In this document: positions 1 to 9,427 of the stretch, one piece after another
Layout of the letters: each line of letters begins with the position of its first letter
How positions within the stretch are numbered: the stretch's first letter is position 1
Notes under the pieces: model-generated
The model's input: only the letters and a program-made list of their open reading frames with translations
Told to the model about the DNA's origin: nothing
Databases searched by the model: none
Translations under genes and position numbers: made by a program
DNA from: Flavobacteriales bacterium
Lineage (GTDB): Bacteria; Bacteroidota; Bacteroidia; Flavobacteriales_D; Crocinitomicaceae
Assembly (NCBI GenBank): GCA_947460825.1
Contig: CANHHA010000001.1
Location: 124,001 to 188,000 of the forward strand
Length of the DNA stretch: 64,000 nucleotides
Direction of reading: 5' to 3'

Positions 1-811
1 ATTCTTCTAGGCCTTTCATACCTATTTCACTCTTTGATAGAAATGCAGAAAGGAAGGAAATCCGTTCTTCAAACGAACCTTTTAGTTGAAACAAGGGTTT
101 GATCGAATCGATCACGGAAGCTTCAAATCCTTTGCCCATCAACTCGTTGATTACCCCAACCTCACCAATTTTATCCAATTTATCGAGCGCTACGGTTAGG
201 TGAATCAAGTGCTCAGAGGCATTGCACACTTCAGCGATACCACTCAATACTTTTCTATTGTTGAGTTTGATGGTAAACCCGGGTAATTTTAAGGTACTAA
301 GCACTTGATCAATCACTTGAATAAGTTCCACTTCATTGCGCAACGAATCACTCCCTACGACATCCCCGTCGCATTGATAAAACTCCTGGTACCTCCCATG
401 TTGAGGACGATCCGCTCTCCAGACGGGCTGAATTTGATAGCGTTTAAAGGGAAAACTAAGTTCATGCTGATGTTGTACCACAAAACGAGCAAAAGGAACG
501 GTTAAATCGTAACGCAGTGCTTTTTCAGACAAGGAATTCGCAAAACGAGGCAGGTTATCCGAGGCCAAAGCGTCTAGGTCCGCCTTGCGCACTTTTTCGC
601 CGGAATTTAGAATGCGAAAAATCAAGCGATCGCCTTCTTCCCCATATTTGCCCATTAACGTGCTTGATAACTCAAAACTTGGGGTTTCAATAGGCTGAAA
701 ACCAAAACGATTGAACGCGGTTGAAATGGTAGAAAAAATCAAATTTCGCTTCAAGACATCTTCAGGCAAAAAATCCCTTGTACCCTTTGGAATCGCTGGT
801 TTTTGACTCAT
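1..811 (-). CDS. hisS: Histidyl-tRNA synthetase, N-terminal part (runs off the window start)
   Basis: Reverse-strand reading from ATG at 809-811 gives MSQKPAIPKGTRDFLPEDVLKRNLIFSTISTAFNRFGFQPIETPSFE, matching the HisRS N-terminus (KGTRDFLP). Starts by ATGA overlap with the upstream ppx stop. Confidence 0.9.
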   Translation of the reverse strand, partial: MSQKPAIPKGTRDFLPEDVLKRNLIFSTISTAFNRFGFQPIETPSFELSSTLMGKYGEEGDRLIFRILNSGEKVRKADLDALASDNLPRFANSLSEKALRYDLTVPFARFVVQHQHELSFPFKRYQIQPVWRADRPQHGRYQEFYQCDGDVVGSDSLRNEVELIQVIDQVLSTLKLPGFTIKLNNRKVLSGIAEVCNASEHLIHLTVALDKLDKIGEVGVINELMGKGFEASVIDSIKPLFQLKGSFEERISFLSAFLSKSEIGMKGLEE

Positions 812-1683
812 AGTGTTTTTTCTCGGTATAAATCTAACATCATTCCATCGGACAGCCCCATTTTGGGCACATAAATTTGCTGCAAATTTAAGGTCTGCAT
901 GAGCTTGATGTAAATTTCCATGGCGGGACCTATAACATCTGCTCGATCTGGCTTTATTTTGAATTGGTGGATGCGCTCTTCTATACTTAACGGTTCTAGC
1001 TGTGATTGGAGCCACTTCATTTCTGAGAGATCTACTGGCGATTTATCCTGTTTTCCGAGCACTTTGTGTACGCTATTGATTGTGCCACCAGACCCAAAAA
1101 TACGGTCAGGCTTAAACGGCAACACCTCGGCAGTTAACCACTCAACTACCTCCTCCCAGGCTGTAATAGCAACTTTATTTTTTAATAATCGAACACTGCC
1201 GATTTGGAAAGATCGCGCCGTATGCACGCGGTTATTTTGAAATAACGTAATTTCTGTACTTCCTCCACCCACATCAATCAAGACATAATTCATTTTTAGA
1301 TCGGGGATCAATTGAAAGGTAAGATAAACCAACTCCGCTTCCTCCTTCCCTGTTATGACCTCAAGGGTGATTCCCGTTTCTTTTTTTACGCGTTGAATAA
1401 TTTTTTTCGCATTCGAACTGTCCCTCATGGCAGAGGTAGCCACTGCACGGTAATCCAAAACACCATAAAAATCGAGGTAGTTCTTAAAAATACGCATGCC
1501 CTCAATAAACTTCTCAATTTTCTCGTCGGAAATTTTTCCTTTATCAAAGACCTCTTCCCCTAATCGTACGGGAAGTCTTAAATACGCTGTTTTTGAATAA
1601 TGCCATAGCCCAACAGGTTTGGTCACCTCCCCTATGAGTACGCGCATGGCATTGGACCCCACATCGATTGCACCTAGTTTCAT
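808..1683 (-). CDS. Ppx/GppA-family phosphatase (exopolyphosphatase-like)
   Basis: GAIDVGSNAMRVLIGE, ATSAMRDSSNA, LIDVGGGSTEITLF and GSGGTINS motifs of the ASKHA Ppx/GppA fold. Confidence 0.9.
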   Translation of the reverse strand: MKLGAIDVGSNAMRVLIGEVTKPVGLWHYSKTAYLRLPVRLGEEVFDKGKISDEKIEKFIEGMRIFKNYLDFYGVLDYRAVATSAMRDSSNAKKIIQRVKKETGITLEVITGKEEAELVYLTFQLIPDLKMNYVLIDVGGGSTEITLFQNNRVHTARSFQIGSVRLLKNKVAITAWEEVVEWLTAEVLPFKPDRIFGSGGTINSVHKVLGKQDKSPVDLSEMKWLQSQLEPLSIEERIHQFKIKPDRADVIGPAMEIYIKLMQTLNLQQIYVPKMGLSDGMMLDLYREKTL

Positions 1684-1688
1684 AAATA

Positions 1689-1696
1689 CAAAAGTA
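1689..1696 (-). promoter_or_regulatory. TAnnTTTG promoter element (TACTTTTG), 5 nt before the ppx/gppA ATG
   Basis: Reverse complement of CAAAAGTA at 1689-1696; spacer TATTT then ATG. Confidence 0.6.
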
Positions 1697-1727
1697 GAAA
1701 ACCTTACCTTTGTGACGCGTAAATTCT

Positions 1728-2312
1728 GTGAAAAAGACTAGTTTAATATTTGAACACACTGAAAAACCAAAAGCTGGAGGTTTTTTATTGTCCGATCCCT
1801 TTCAGGGTGATCCCTTCTTTGAACGCGCTGTGGTGTACTTATGTCAACACGACAGTGAGGGCACATTCGGCTTTGTACTGAACCACCCTTTAGCCCTTAA
1901 TTTACATGACATTATCGAACGTGAGGACCTAAAAGACCAGGCCTTATTTGTAGGCGGTCCTGTTGCGAAAAATCAACTCTTTTTCTTGCACAATGTGGGC
2001 GATAGCATTGCGAATTCTCTTTCTTGCGGCAACGATATTTATTTCAGCGGTGATTTCGATGGTTTGGTAGAATATTTGGAAATAAACGGTTATGAATCCA
2101 TCCAATTAAAGTTTTTTGTAGGCTACAGCGGTTGGGACGAACAGCAATTGGAAGAAGAAATTAAAGAGCATAGCTGGATTGCAGCCAATAATATCCCAAC
2201 ACACCTTGTCTTTGAATCAACATACGAGACTCTTTGGAAAATATGCATGGAATTACAGGGGTCAAAGTTTAAAATGATTGCCAATTTCCCTAAAAACCCG
2301 AGCGAAAATTAA
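1728..2312 (+). CDS. YqgE/AlgH family protein (GTG start)
   Basis: AGGFLLSDPFQGDPFFERAVVYLCQHDSEGTFGFVLNHP and LFVGGPVAKNQLFFLHN are YqgE/AlgH signatures. Confidence 0.9.
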   Translation: MKKTSLIFEHTEKPKAGGFLLSDPFQGDPFFERAVVYLCQHDSEGTFGFVLNHPLALNLHDIIEREDLKDQALFVGGPVAKNQLFFLHNVGDSIANSLSCGNDIYFSGDFDGLVEYLEINGYESIQLKFFVGYSGWDEQQLEEEIKEHSWIAANNIPTHLVFESTYETLWKICMELQGSKFKMIANFPKNPSEN

Positions 2313-2343
2313 CGCAAACATTCGGAATCTTAGATTTTAAGTG

Positions 2344-2351
2344 TACCTTTG
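2344..2351 (+). promoter_or_regulatory. TAnnTTTG promoter element (TACCTTTG) for rpsA, followed by a leader of about 90 nt
   Basis: TACCTTTG at 2344-2351; rpsA ATG at 2445. Confidence 0.6.
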
Positions 2352-2444
2352 CACCCTTGAAATAGGGTCGACGTTCGGAGTCTGGCCAATTAATTAACCC
2401 TTTCAAAGGCCGAACACTTTGAAATACAAATTTTTAAACGCCAT

Positions 2445-4262
2445 ATGGCAAAATCTAACAAAAAAGAAATCGCCATGCACGGAAGTGCGGATTTCGATTG
2501 GGAAGCGTTATCCTTAGACGGATACACCCAAATTCAACGGTCTGAGTTATCAGATCAGTATGAGAAAACGTTGACTTCTATCAATGAGAAAGAGGTAATT
2601 CAAGGTACGGTTGAAATAATCACCAAAAAAGAAGTAATCGTAAACATCGGTTACAAATCTGAAGGGGTTATCGCAGCAAATGAGTTTCGTTATAATACGG
2701 AATTAAAAGTTGGTGATATCGTGGATGTGTACGTTGAAGTGCAGGAAGACAAAACAGGTCAATTGATTGTTTCTCACCGAACAGCTCGTATGCACAGCGC
2801 ATGGATTCGTGTGAATGATGTATTGCGCAGTGGTGAAATCATTACAGGATTTGTTAAGTGCCGCACCAAAGGAGGGCTCATCGTTGATGTATTCGGAATT
2901 GAGGCGTTTTTACCTGGTTCTCAAATTGATGTGAAGCCTATCCGTGACTACGACATTTATGTAGGTAAAAACATGGAATTCAAAGTGGTGAAAATCAATG
3001 AAGAATTTAGAAACGTCGTTGTATCTCACAAAGCGCTGATTGAAGCAGAAATTGAAGAACAGAAAAAACAAATCATCTCTGGCCTTGAAAAAGGACAAGT
3101 ATTGGAAGGGGTTGTTAAAAACATTACTTCATACGGAGTATTCATCGATCTTGGTGGCGTAGACGGATTAATTCACATTACAGACCTTTCTTGGGGTCGC
3201 GTAAATCATCCCGAAGAATTACTAGAGCTTGATCAAAAAATCAATGTGGTAATCCTTGATTTTGATGACGACAAAAAACGAATCGCACTAGGATTGAAAC
3301 AACTTCAACCACATCCGTGGGATTCACTTGACGTGAACTTAAATGTGGGTGATAAAGTTTCTGGTAAAGTGGTGGTTATGGCAGACTACGGTGCGTTTAT
3401 TGAAATCGCAGCAGGCGTAGAAGGCTTAATTCACGTGTCAGAAATGTCTTGGTCTCAACACTTACGTAGCGCGCAGGATTTCATGAAAATTGGAGATACG
3501 GTAGAGGGAGTTATTTTGACACTAGACCGTGACGAACGCAAAATGAGTCTTGGAATCAAACAATTGATGACCGATCCGTGGAGTGAAATCGAAAACAAAT
3601 ATGGCGTAGATTCTAAACATACCGCCAAAGTTCGAAACTTTACGAACTTCGGAGTATTTGTTGAATTGGAAGAAGGAGTTGATGGATTAATTCACATCTC
3701 GGACTTGTCTTGGCAAAAGAAAATCAAGCACCCATCAGAATTCTGTAAGGTTGGTGACATGCTCGATGTAATTGTTATGGAAATCGATCGCGAAAACCGT
3801 AGAATTTCATTAGGTCACAAACAATTAGAAGAAAATCCATGGGATGTATTTGAAGGGACCTTTGCTGAAGGATCAACACATTCAGGAACTATCACTGAAA
3901 TGAAAGATAAGTCAGGGATCGTTTCTCTACCATACGGCGTTGAAGGAATTTGCCCGAGCAAGCACTTGCGTAAAGCAGATGGTTCTAATGCCAAAGTAGA
4001 AGAAACCTTGGAATTTGTAGTGATTGAGTTTAATAAGGATGCTAAGAAAATTGTGTTGTCACATACACGTACGTTTGATGATACCCAAGAGACTCCAGCG
4101 CCAGTTGCTAAACCAGCCAAAACAGGAGGAACCAAGAAAACTTCTACCGGATCAAATACGGATGAAGCGGTTAAAGCAATCAACAAAGGAAACGAGAAAT
4201 CTACCCTTGGTGATTTAGATGCCTTAGCTGGATTGAAAGAAAAAATGGAGAAAGGCGAATAA
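2445..4262 (+). CDS. rpsA: 30S ribosomal protein S1
   Basis: 605 aa with six consecutive S1 RNA-binding domains (e.g. GVFIDLGGVDGLIHITDLSW, GAFIEIAAGVEGLIHVSEMSW, GVFVELEEGVDGLIHISDLSW). Confidence 0.97.
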   Translation: MAKSNKKEIAMHGSADFDWEALSLDGYTQIQRSELSDQYEKTLTSINEKEVIQGTVEIITKKEVIVNIGYKSEGVIAANEFRYNTELKVGDIVDVYVEVQEDKTGQLIVSHRTARMHSAWIRVNDVLRSGEIITGFVKCRTKGGLIVDVFGIEAFLPGSQIDVKPIRDYDIYVGKNMEFKVVKINEEFRNVVVSHKALIEAEIEEQKKQIISGLEKGQVLEGVVKNITSYGVFIDLGGVDGLIHITDLSWGRVNHPEELLELDQKINVVILDFDDDKKRIALGLKQLQPHPWDSLDVNLNVGDKVSGKVVVMADYGAFIEIAAGVEGLIHVSEMSWSQHLRSAQDFMKIGDTVEGVILTLDRDERKMSLGIKQLMTDPWSEIENKYGVDSKHTAKVRNFTNFGVFVELEEGVDGLIHISDLSWQKKIKHPSEFCKVGDMLDVIVMEIDRENRRISLGHKQLEENPWDVFEGTFAEGSTHSGTITEMKDKSGIVSLPYGVEGICPSKHLRKADGSNAKVEETLEFVVIEFNKDAKKIVLSHTRTFDDTQETPAPVAKPAKTGGTKKTSTGSNTDEAVKAINKGNEKSTLGDLDALAGLKEKMEKGE

Positions 4263-4284
4263 GCCCAATTCAATATATCATGTT

Positions 4285-4311
4285 AAAGAGGTCTTCGGAC
4301 CTCTTTTTTTT
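4285..4311 (+). terminator. Rho-independent terminator of rpsA
   Basis: Perfect 9-bp stem AAAGAGGTC-TTCG-GACCTCTTT with UUCG loop, then a T tract. Confidence 0.93.
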
Positions 4312-4450
4312 GTCTTAAAATTACCGCTGTTAATGTTTAAATGCGGCGCTTTAATTATCTAAGTCTCTGAGGCTAGATGATTATATATACCTGTGAAGTA
4401 ACATCAAATTAAAATACGGTTAAACACTGGGGTTAAAACAGTTAATTACA

Positions 4451-4480
4451 ATAAAAAAAGGGGAATACTTCCCCTTTTAA
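4451..4480 (-). terminator. Probable intrinsic terminator of the convergent gene 4501-5622 (potentially bidirectional)
   Basis: Stem AAAAGGGGAA-TAC-TTCCCCTTTT; minus-strand reading is followed by TTTTTTT. Confidence 0.8.
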
Positions 4481-4500
4481 TTGATTTGATGTTTGTTAAA

Positions 4501-5622
4501 CTAATCGTATTTACCAATACGTATTAATGGATAACTAATTCCAAAAGTAAATAAGTTTTTTTCTGTTAATGATCTAACCGATTTATCAAATGTTAGATTG
4601 TATGCATAACTAGCCTTGAATATCCCGTAACTCAATCCGATTTCGGGCCTGTACAACCATTTACCTTTATCCGCAACTCCATAATGAATACCAAACTGAA
4701 TCAAATTAATGTTTAATAGGGGATGTTTAAAATTTAGAATATCAAACAATAAATCTTGTTTTGTCCGATCGTTTATATTTATCAGATAAGAAGTTCCAAA
4801 AAAACTAAACCTCCCATGCGGAGAACCCGAAATGGGATGAGACAATAAAAAAGGATTGGTGTACTGGACATATTCATCAGACAATTCGTAACCAATCCAA
4901 TTTCCTTTTCCAATCGCACCTGTAGCACCTACCCCTATCGCAAAATAAGAAGAGAAAGGAACATAATTGGTTGCTTCCTCGTCCTCAAGAAAAATCTTTG
5001 CCGCATTTCTCCGGTCATCATCAACTCCTTTGAGTGAATTAATGTTTTTATCAGAATACCAGTCAATGTCCTTGTCCACCATATCAAAAGCATAAGACTC
5101 AAACATATATTTCATTCTCAATTCTCTTAAATACTCATTTGTTGATTCACTTATATTCAAAGAAATCATTTCATCAATGAGCCCATTAATTTCGCTAACT
5201 CCCTTAAAATTTGGATAATCTTCGTAATCAGAATCGGTTAATGCAAGGTTGTATACTTTATTGTCTTTTTCGATAACCGATGCAATTAACAATTTGGTTT
5301 TTACTATAAGGAGTCGACCATAAATTTCTTTTTCCGAAGTCAACTCAGGCAAATGTGCGTTATACATTGAATTATATCGAATAATTTCATTGTCGATTAT
5401 CTTAAGCTGATTTAGAACAGTTGTTTCAACGTCAGTACCGACCGCTTTATTTAACACTAAATCAATAGAATCTAAATACTCATTGGTTTTTGTATTTTTT
5501 GTCTTACACAAATCACACGCACTCATCTTCCGGCAACGATCTAAAAACGGTATTCCGATAAAAAACTGAGCACTTATATTTCCTAAACACAGGAAGGAAG
5601 TAATAAAAAAGATTTTTCTCAT
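4501..5622 (-). CDS. Hypothetical secreted / outer-membrane-associated protein
   Basis: Signal-peptide-like start MRKIFFITSFLCLGNISAQ (internal ATG of the 393-aa ORF); C-terminal half has alternating beta-barrel-like segments; no recognised family. Confidence 0.6.
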   Translation of the reverse strand: MRKIFFITSFLCLGNISAQFFIGIPFLDRCRKMSACDLCKTKNTKTNEYLDSIDLVLNKAVGTDVETTVLNQLKIIDNEIIRYNSMYNAHLPELTSEKEIYGRLLIVKTKLLIASVIEKDNKVYNLALTDSDYEDYPNFKGVSEINGLIDEMISLNISESTNEYLRELRMKYMFESYAFDMVDKDIDWYSDKNINSLKGVDDDRRNAAKIFLEDEEATNYVPFSSYFAIGVGATGAIGKGNWIGYELSDEYVQYTNPFLLSHPISGSPHGRFSFFGTSYLININDRTKQDLLFDILNFKHPLLNINLIQFGIHYGVADKGKWLYRPEIGLSYGIFKASYAYNLTFDKSVRSLTEKNLFTFGISYPLIRIGKYD

Positions 5623-5721
5623 AAAATTTAGTTTAATTATATAAAGATATAATTTTTTTTCGATTATTGAATTCAAATACAATTTTACATTAACAAACTT
5701 ATTTATAGAACCATTATCCCC

Positions 5722-5729
5722 TACCTTTG
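5722..5729 (+). promoter_or_regulatory. TAnnTTTG promoter element (TACCTTTG), 4 nt before the uvrB ATG
   Basis: TACCTTTG-TACC-ATG. Confidence 0.65.
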
Positions 5730-5733
5730 TACC

Positions 5734-7737
5734 ATGGATTTTGAATTGGTTTCAGCATACCAACCCACCGGGGATCAACCTGAGGCGATTCGTCAATTAG
5801 TGCAAGGAATCCATGAGGAAATTACCTTCCAAACCTTGCTTGGAGTAACAGGCAGTGGCAAGACCTTCACCATGGCTAATGTGATTGAACAGGTGAAAAA
5901 ACCAACCTTGATTCTCTCACACAATAAAACCTTAGCTGCCCAACTCTATTCAGAATTCAAACAGTTCTTTCCTAATAACTCCGTAGAGTATTTTGTATCG
6001 TATTATGATTATTATCAACCAGAGGCCTACATACCTGTCACGAATACCTACATCGAAAAAGACCTTTCCATCAATGATGAAATAGAAAAACTTCGCTTAG
6101 CAGCCTCCTCGGCACTGCTGTCAGGGAGAAGAGACATCATTGTGGTAGCCTCTGTTTCGTGCATCTATGGAATCGGTAACCCCAACGAATTCAAAAAAAG
6201 CATACTCCCGATTCATGTAGGCATGGAAGTTCCTAGAAATAAATTCCTGCACCGATTGGTTGAAAATTTATATACCCGCAGCGAAGACGTGTTTGAACGA
6301 GGAATGTTCCGCGTAACCGGCGATACCGTAGATATTTACCTTGCCTATGCCGACCATGTAGTCCGGGTATTATTTTTTGGAGATGAAATCGAAGGAATTC
6401 AGTCCATAGATCCCATTACCAATCATATTTTTGAAACCCATTCTGACCTTAACCTCTATCCCGCAAATTTATTTGTTTCGAGTCCTGAAAACACACTTCA
6501 AGCCATCCATCAGATACAGGATGATTTGGTGTTTCAAGTAGAGCAATTCAAAAAACAGGGACGCTTGGAAGAGTCCAAACGTTTGTATGAGCGGGTTTCC
6601 TATGACCTAGAAATGATCCGTGAGCTCGGGTATTGCTCAGGTATTGAGAATTATTCCAGGTATTTCGATAATCGTCAACCCGGTGAACGTCCATTTTGCC
6701 TGCTGGATTACTTTCCTGAGGATTTCTTGATGATGGTTGATGAAAGCCACGTGACCTTGCCTCAAGTTAAAGGGATGTACGGAGGAGACAGGGCAAGAAA
6801 AACGAACCTCATTGAATACGGATTTAGACTTCAAGCAGCCATAGACAACCGTCCTTTAAAGTATGAAGAATTCGAAGGATTACTGAATCAATGTGTGTTT
6901 GTATCTGCCACCCCTGCTGCCCTTGAAGTAGCACTCTCCGAAGGCATCATGGTTGAACAGGTGATCCGTCCAACCGGTTTACTTGACCCCATCATTGAAG
7001 TCCGACCAAGCCGCTTTCAGATTGATAATTTGATTGAAGAAATTCAAGCGCGTGTTGCCTTAAATGAACGCACCTTGGTGACCACACTCACCAAACGGAT
7101 GGCCGAAGAACTTCAAAAATATCTCACTAAGGTTGGTGTTAAATGCCAATACATACATAGCGATATTGTTACACTTGACCGGGTAGAAATCTTGCGTGAA
7201 CTTCGAATCGGAACCTTCGATGTACTGATTGGTGTGAACCTACTTCGGGAGGGACTTGACTTACCAGAAGTGTCTTTGGTTGCAATTTTGGATGCAGACA
7301 AAGAAGGGTTTCTCCGCAATGTAAAGTCGTTGGTGCAAACCGTTGGAAGAGCAGCAAGAAATGTCAACGGACGGGTTATCATGTATGCTGACAAAATGAC
7401 TGAATCCATGCGTTTGACCATCGAAGAAACAGAACGCAGAAGAGCTATACAAATCGCCTACAATGAAACCCACGGACTTTCTCCTCAACCCTTAAATAAA
7501 CCGATTGAAATGGGGCTTCGAAACAGCTCAAGTCGTGAGCCCAATTATCAGCAGGCAGATAAGGCCAAAAACATGAGGGAGGCTAAGGAAGAATACCACA
7601 GCATCCAAGCCGTTGATAAAGAAATAAAACAATTAAAAAAGGAGATGCAACGCGCTGCAAAAGAATTAGACTTTATCTTAGCGGCATCGATTCGAGATCA
7701 AACAATCATGTTAGAAAAATTAAAAGAAACCTTGTGA
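5734..7737 (+). CDS. uvrB: Excinuclease ABC subunit B
   Basis: GVTGSGKTFTMANVI, SYYDYYQPEAYIP, DTYIEKDLSINDEIEKLR-type region, VGRAARN, and a C-terminal UVR motif. Confidence 0.98.
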   Translation: MDFELVSAYQPTGDQPEAIRQLVQGIHEEITFQTLLGVTGSGKTFTMANVIEQVKKPTLILSHNKTLAAQLYSEFKQFFPNNSVEYFVSYYDYYQPEAYIPVTNTYIEKDLSINDEIEKLRLAASSALLSGRRDIIVVASVSCIYGIGNPNEFKKSILPIHVGMEVPRNKFLHRLVENLYTRSEDVFERGMFRVTGDTVDIYLAYADHVVRVLFFGDEIEGIQSIDPITNHIFETHSDLNLYPANLFVSSPENTLQAIHQIQDDLVFQVEQFKKQGRLEESKRLYERVSYDLEMIRELGYCSGIENYSRYFDNRQPGERPFCLLDYFPEDFLMMVDESHVTLPQVKGMYGGDRARKTNLIEYGFRLQAAIDNRPLKYEEFEGLLNQCVFVSATPAALEVALSEGIMVEQVIRPTGLLDPIIEVRPSRFQIDNLIEEIQARVALNERTLVTTLTKRMAEELQKYLTKVGVKCQYIHSDIVTLDRVEILRELRIGTFDVLIGVNLLREGLDLPEVSLVAILDADKEGFLRNVKSLVQTVGRAARNVNGRVIMYADKMTESMRLTIEETERRRAIQIAYNETHGLSPQPLNKPIEMGLRNSSSREPNYQQADKAKNMREAKEEYHSIQAVDKEIKQLKKEMQRAAKELDFILAASIRDQTIMLEKLKETL

Positions 7738-8045
7738 TGACACCATTAAAAACGCTGAAAATTCTAGCAATTACTGAAGGAATATCATACATCTCCTTCG
7801 CGATAACCATGCCCCTAAAGTATATGATGCATTGGCCGCTTCCGAATAAAATCGTCGGCTTAGCCCATGGGATTCTTTTCATTGCCTATTGTATTTGGGT
7901 GTTAATCGTTGGAGTGCGTTTTAAAAGGAAGATTGAATTTTATGTGATTGGCTGGCTTATGTCCTTAATCCCCTTTGGAACGTTTTGGTTTGAGCGCAAA
8001 TACCTCAACGAGAATAACTTCACCGATTCCGAACTTTTGGATTAA
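7734..8045 (+). CDS. DUF3817-family small membrane protein
   Basis: LKILAITEGISYISFAITMPLKYMMHWPLPNKIVGLAHGILFIAY is typical of DUF3817; 4-nt overlap with uvrB. Confidence 0.85.
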   Translation: MMTPLKTLKILAITEGISYISFAITMPLKYMMHWPLPNKIVGLAHGILFIAYCIWVLIVGVRFKRKIEFYVIGWLMSLIPFGTFWFERKYLNENNFTDSELLD

Positions 8046-8083
8046 TGACCCGAGCGTTCCTTTAACTTTCATAAACCCATTTC

Positions 8084-8563
8084 ATGTTAATCCCCGCATA
8101 CCAAGATTTACTCAATAAAAGCGACGTTTCAAGAAAGGAAATCCAATCCTTTTTAAAGAAAGTTAGAAAACATAAACAATTAGACACCATATTTCGAGAG
8201 GCCCATGAGCGTACCTTTCAAAAAATTGATTGCCTGAAATGTGCTAATTGTTGTAAAACAACCTCTCCAATATTTAGAAATACGGATATTCGGAGAATTT
8301 CAAAACACCTTCGCATGAAGGAATCAAAGTTTATTAGCGAATACTTACGATCGGATGAAGACGCTGATTATGTGCTGCAAAAAAGCCCTTGTTCCTTTCT
8401 CGGAGCAGACAATGCCTGCAGCATTTACGAACATCGTCCACTTGCGTGCCGGGAATACCCACATACCAATCGCAAATACATGCATCAGGTACTCGATATC
8501 ACTGAAAAAAACGCAGACATTTGTCCTGCTGTGGCAGATATTGTCTTTCAACTCATGGGTTAA
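8084..8563 (+). CDS. YkgJ-family cysteine-cluster protein (putative Zn/Fe-chelating)
   Basis: CLKCANCCKTTSPIF ... CSFLGADNACSIYEHRPLACREYP. Confidence 0.88.
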   Translation: MLIPAYQDLLNKSDVSRKEIQSFLKKVRKHKQLDTIFREAHERTFQKIDCLKCANCCKTTSPIFRNTDIRRISKHLRMKESKFISEYLRSDEDADYVLQKSPCSFLGADNACSIYEHRPLACREYPHTNRKYMHQVLDITEKNADICPAVADIVFQLMG

Positions 8564-8581
8564 TTGCCTATATTTGAGCAA

Positions 8582-9382
8582 ATGCCCGTTTCGCTCATCA
8601 TTACGGTCTATAAAGACTATAAAACACTTGAACGTGTGTTGGAATCTGTTTGTCAGCAATCGATCATTCCAGCACAAATCATCATAGCCCATGATGCTAT
8701 TGATCTTACCATCCGCAAAACGATAGATAAATTCTCAGGCACCCTCAACATCACGCACATTGATCAAGAGGATACTGGATTTAATAAAAATAGAATACTC
8801 AACAAAGCAATTCTTCTTTCCAGCAATGAAAAGCTAATTTTTATTGATGGGGATTGTGTGTTACATCCCAAGTTTGTCGCAGCGCATCGGACGTACATTC
8901 AAGTGGGATATTTCACCGCGGGAAGGAGACTAGATCTCGACCAAAAAACTTCAGAGCAGATTCGAACCCTTGGATTGCGCGCAATCAATCTCTACAGGTT
9001 ACTCGTGCAAAAAACAAAACGCATTGAAGAGGGGATATATTTCCCAGGAAGGCCCTTACAGTTGAACAAGCGGGTTCGATTATTAGGATGTAACATGGGT
9101 TGGCACAAACAAGACCTATTGGCACTCAATGGATTTGATATGGATTACATTTTACCGGGATACGGTGAGGATACCGACATTGAATACCGCGCCCACCTCA
9201 TGGGTATAAAGTCTGTTAACCTTCGATGGAAAGCCATTCAATACCATCTTTTTCACGAACGTCCCGAACGAGAAGAGGACATAACGGAAAGTCGCCTTAT
9301 GTTTGAAAAAAAGAAAGAAATTGGATACTATTTTTGTGAACACGGGCTCACAAACCTTGATTTAAAGTTTCCGCACGAATAA
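8582..9382 (+). CDS. Glycosyltransferase family 2
   Basis: PVSLIITVYKDYKTLERVLESVCQQS, LIFIDGDCVLHPKF (DxD), and galactosyltransferase-type GYGEDTDIEYRAHLMG. Confidence 0.88.
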   Translation: MPVSLIITVYKDYKTLERVLESVCQQSIIPAQIIIAHDAIDLTIRKTIDKFSGTLNITHIDQEDTGFNKNRILNKAILLSSNEKLIFIDGDCVLHPKFVAAHRTYIQVGYFTAGRRLDLDQKTSEQIRTLGLRAINLYRLLVQKTKRIEEGIYFPGRPLQLNKRVRLLGCNMGWHKQDLLALNGFDMDYILPGYGEDTDIEYRAHLMGIKSVNLRWKAIQYHLFHERPEREEDITESRLMFEKKKEIGYYFCEHGLTNLDLKFPHE

Positions 9383-9427
9383 AACAACTAATTTTACGAT
9401 TCAAACGTCTCCTGCTCACTCCAAGTC

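Noticed and set aside
920-1563. Plus-strand ORFs of 106 and 83 aa opposite ppx
   Set aside because: Antisense to a well-supported CDS; composition not protein-like.
3815-4273. 152-aa minus-strand ORF inside rpsA
   Set aside because: Entirely antisense to a confidently assigned rpsA; no domain-like sequence.
7113-7488. Minus-strand ORFs (102, 62, 75 aa) within uvrB
   Set aside because: Overlap each other in different frames and sit inside a highly conserved gene.
7734-8045. HWP motif of the DUF3817 protein (YMMHWPLPNK) as a fourth GldL-like unit
   Set aside because: Fits the canonical DUF3817 pattern and lacks the FKxMHWPG context; likely coincidental.
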